Source: Rubrobacter sp.
Lineage (GTDB): Bacteria; Actinomycetota; Rubrobacteria; Rubrobacterales; Rubrobacteraceae
Direction of reading: 5' to 3'
Length of the DNA: 5,573 nucleotides
Assembly: GCA_013815485.1 (NCBI GenBank)
Contig: JACDGB010000145.1
Span: 1 to 5,573 of the forward strand
How positions within the stretch are numbered: the first letter of the stretch is position 1; each line of letters begins with the position of its first letter. The position numbers and the translations under genes were made by a program. Below, one piece after another: positions 4,508 through 5,573 of the stretch. The notes beneath the pieces were generated by a model that saw nothing but the letters and a program-made list of their open reading frames with translations, was not told where the DNA came from and did not search any database.

Positions 4508-5155
4508 ATGGAGGCCATCTTCGAGGTGACGCAACGCCCGAACTTCCCGGAGTTGCTCCAGACGCACATCGTCCTCTCCGTGGTCTCGTTGCTAATCGCC
4601 ATCGCCATCGCCATTCCCGTGTCCCTAGCGGTGCGAAACACGCCGCTCGGGTCCGCGATAGCCATAAACATCGGCAACGTCGGTCGGGCCGTGCCATCCA
4701 TCGCCATACTGGCCCTTGCTCTGCCGGTCCTAGGTTTCGGGTTCGCCCCGTCGCTCCTCGCGCTGACGCTGCTCGCCATCCCGCCCATCCTCATCAACGC
4801 CGCGACGGGGCTGAAGGAGGTTAGCAGGGAGGTCGTGGACGCGGCGCGCGGCATGGGGCTTTCGGAGGCTCAGATCCTCAGCCGCATCCAACTCCCCATC
4901 GCGATGCCCGTGATCTTCGCCGGTATCCGCACCTCTGCTGTGCAGGTGGTAGCGGCCGCCACTCTGGCGACGTTCATCGGCGGCGGCGGGCTGGGGGAGT
5001 TGATCGTCGAGGGCCTGCAACGCAGCGATACGCCCGTGCTGCTGGCGGGCTCGTTCACCATCGCGCTCCTCGCGATAGCCACCGAACTCATCTTCGGCGG
5101 CCTGGAACGGGCGTTCACCCCGAAAGGGCTGCGCCTGGCCCGAAAGAAGAAGTAA
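4508..5155 (+). CDS. ABC transporter permease 2, OpuCD class (compatible solute import)
   Basis: This 215-residue inner-membrane protein is the second channel subunit. It shows the same family pattern: VPSIAILALALPVLG (62-76) in place of IPSLAMFGIL, the EAA-type loop DAARGMGLSEAQILSRIQLP (111-130), and FIGGGGLGELI (156-166). Hydrophobic helices lie at about 20-42, 55-76, 80-98, 130-154 and 176-198. The C-terminus RLARKKK is basic and cytoplasmic. The ATG at 4508 is chosen because a perfect AGGAGG (4495-4500) sits 7 nt upstream; it begins 1 nt after the stop of the previous gene, so the two are translated together. A longer in-frame start at 4418 would lie inside the previous gene and adds an Arg/Trp-rich stretch without homology. 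Confidence 0.92.
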   Translation: MEAIFEVTQRPNFPELLQTHIVLSVVSLLIAIAIAIPVSLAVRNTPLGSAIAINIGNVGRAVPSIAILALALPVLGFGFAPSLLALTLLAIPPILINAATGLKEVSREVVDAARGMGLSEAQILSRIQLPIAMPVIFAGIRTSAVQVVAAATLATFIGGGGLGELIVEGLQRSDTPVLLAGSFTIALLAIATELIFGGLERAFTPKGLRLARKKK

Positions 5156-5174
5156 TCCGAACATGGAGGAATAC

Positions 5175-5573
5175 ATGAAGAAGACGAACATGCACGCTCC
5201 GCTGACGGCTCTGCTAGCGGCGCTCCTCACCCTGACCCTGGCCGCAGCGTGCGGCAACGTCGGCGAAGAAGGAGGCAGCGGCCCGAGCGGCAGCAGCGGA
5301 GACGAGTCGGCGATCATCGTCGGCTCCAAGAACTTCACCGAGCAATACGTCCTCGGCGAACTCTACGCCCAATCATTGGAGGCGGAGGGATTGAACGTGG
5401 AGACAAAGCTCAACCTCGGCTCCGCCCAGATAGCGGACAAGGCGCTTCGCAGCGGGCAAATAGACATTTATCCCGAGTACACGGGCACCGCTCTGGTAGA
5501 CATTCTCGGCTACGACGGCGAGAACCTGGCGACCCCGGAGGCCACGTATCAGAAGACCAAAAAGCTCTACGAG
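5175..5573 (+). CDS. opuCC: Compatible-solute substrate-binding lipoprotein, OpuCC/OsmF class (partial, runs off right edge)
   Basis: The first 133 residues of an extracytoplasmic binding protein are visible. A signal peptide with KK at 2-3 and a hydrophobic core (8-25) ends in a lipobox-like LAAAC with Cys26, so the mature protein is a membrane-anchored lipoprotein. A 20-residue Gly/Ser-rich linker follows, then the family start IIVGSKNFTEQYVLGELYAQ (47-66) and IDIYPEYTGTAL (96-107). GSKNFTEQ and YPEYTGT are hallmarks of the OpuAC/ProX-like family that binds glycine betaine, choline and relatives with aromatic residues. The start at 5175 has GGAGG (5165-5169) 5 nt upstream; an in-frame ATG at 5163 would place that ribosome binding site inside the coding region. 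It lies 19 nt after permease 2. Its substrate-cage residues are mostly beyond the window, so the ligand is undetermined. Confidence 0.93.
   Translation, partial: MKKTNMHAPLTALLAALLTLTLAAACGNVGEEGGSGPSGSSGDESAIIVGSKNFTEQYVLGELYAQSLEAEGLNVETKLNLGSAQIADKALRSGQIDIYPEYTGTALVDILGYDGENLATPEATYQKTKKLYE

Noticed and set aside
3772..4854. Long minus-strand ORF of 360 codons opposite the permeases
   Set aside because: It is antisense to two unmistakable permease genes; its His/Arg/Asp-rich translation is a GC-frame artefact.
1..5573. CRISPR arrays, insertion sequences or rRNA
   Set aside because: No regularly spaced repeats, no transposase with terminal repeats and no rRNA sequence were seen on either strand.

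Overview
The window comes from a GC-rich bacterium. The codon use (frequent AGG for arginine and ATA for isoleucine in a high-GC background), the GTG and TTG starts, at least two apparently leaderless genes and the tRNA without an encoded CCA fit an actinobacterium. A Rubrobacter-like lineage is my best guess; this is an inference from style, not from a marker gene.

Left part, minus strand (positions 1-1292). Reading leftward there is a tRNA-Pro(GGG), a 39-codon hydrophobic ORF too short for normal gene calling, a 254-residue ParB-fold protein resembling the free-serine kinases SbnI and SerK, and the first 22 codons of an adenylosuccinate synthetase (purA) that runs off the left edge. No convincing terminator lies between the tRNA and the ParB-like gene, so they may share a transcript. 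purA has its own candidate promoter.

Middle, plus strand (1322-2551). Divergently from the tRNA, and sharing a nearly symmetrical promoter region with it, starts a 126-residue protein with the fold pattern of a serine-recombinase catalytic domain but without the catalytic serine and arginines. Two small membrane proteins of unknown function follow (144 and 93 aa). The first has a -10 box only 6 nt from its GTG, and the recombinase-like gene has one 10 nt away.

Right part, plus strand (2731-5573). After a 313-nt intergenic region with a candidate promoter and operator-like dyad comes a tightly packed ABC importer operon of the OpuC/OsmF class for compatible solutes (glycine betaine, choline, carnitine or similar). 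It consists of an ATPase, permease 1, permease 2 and a substrate-binding lipoprotein cut by the right edge. The ATPase carries only one CBS-like segment instead of the usual pair. Together the four genes form a complete importer: the lipoprotein captures solute outside, two permeases form the channel, and the ATPase powers and possibly gates it.

Most of the window is ordinary core genome. The items most worth a second look are the catalytically dead recombinase domain, the SbnI/SerK-like gene beside purA with its upstream in-frame membrane ORF, the mirror-image divergent promoters, and the leader of the opu operon.
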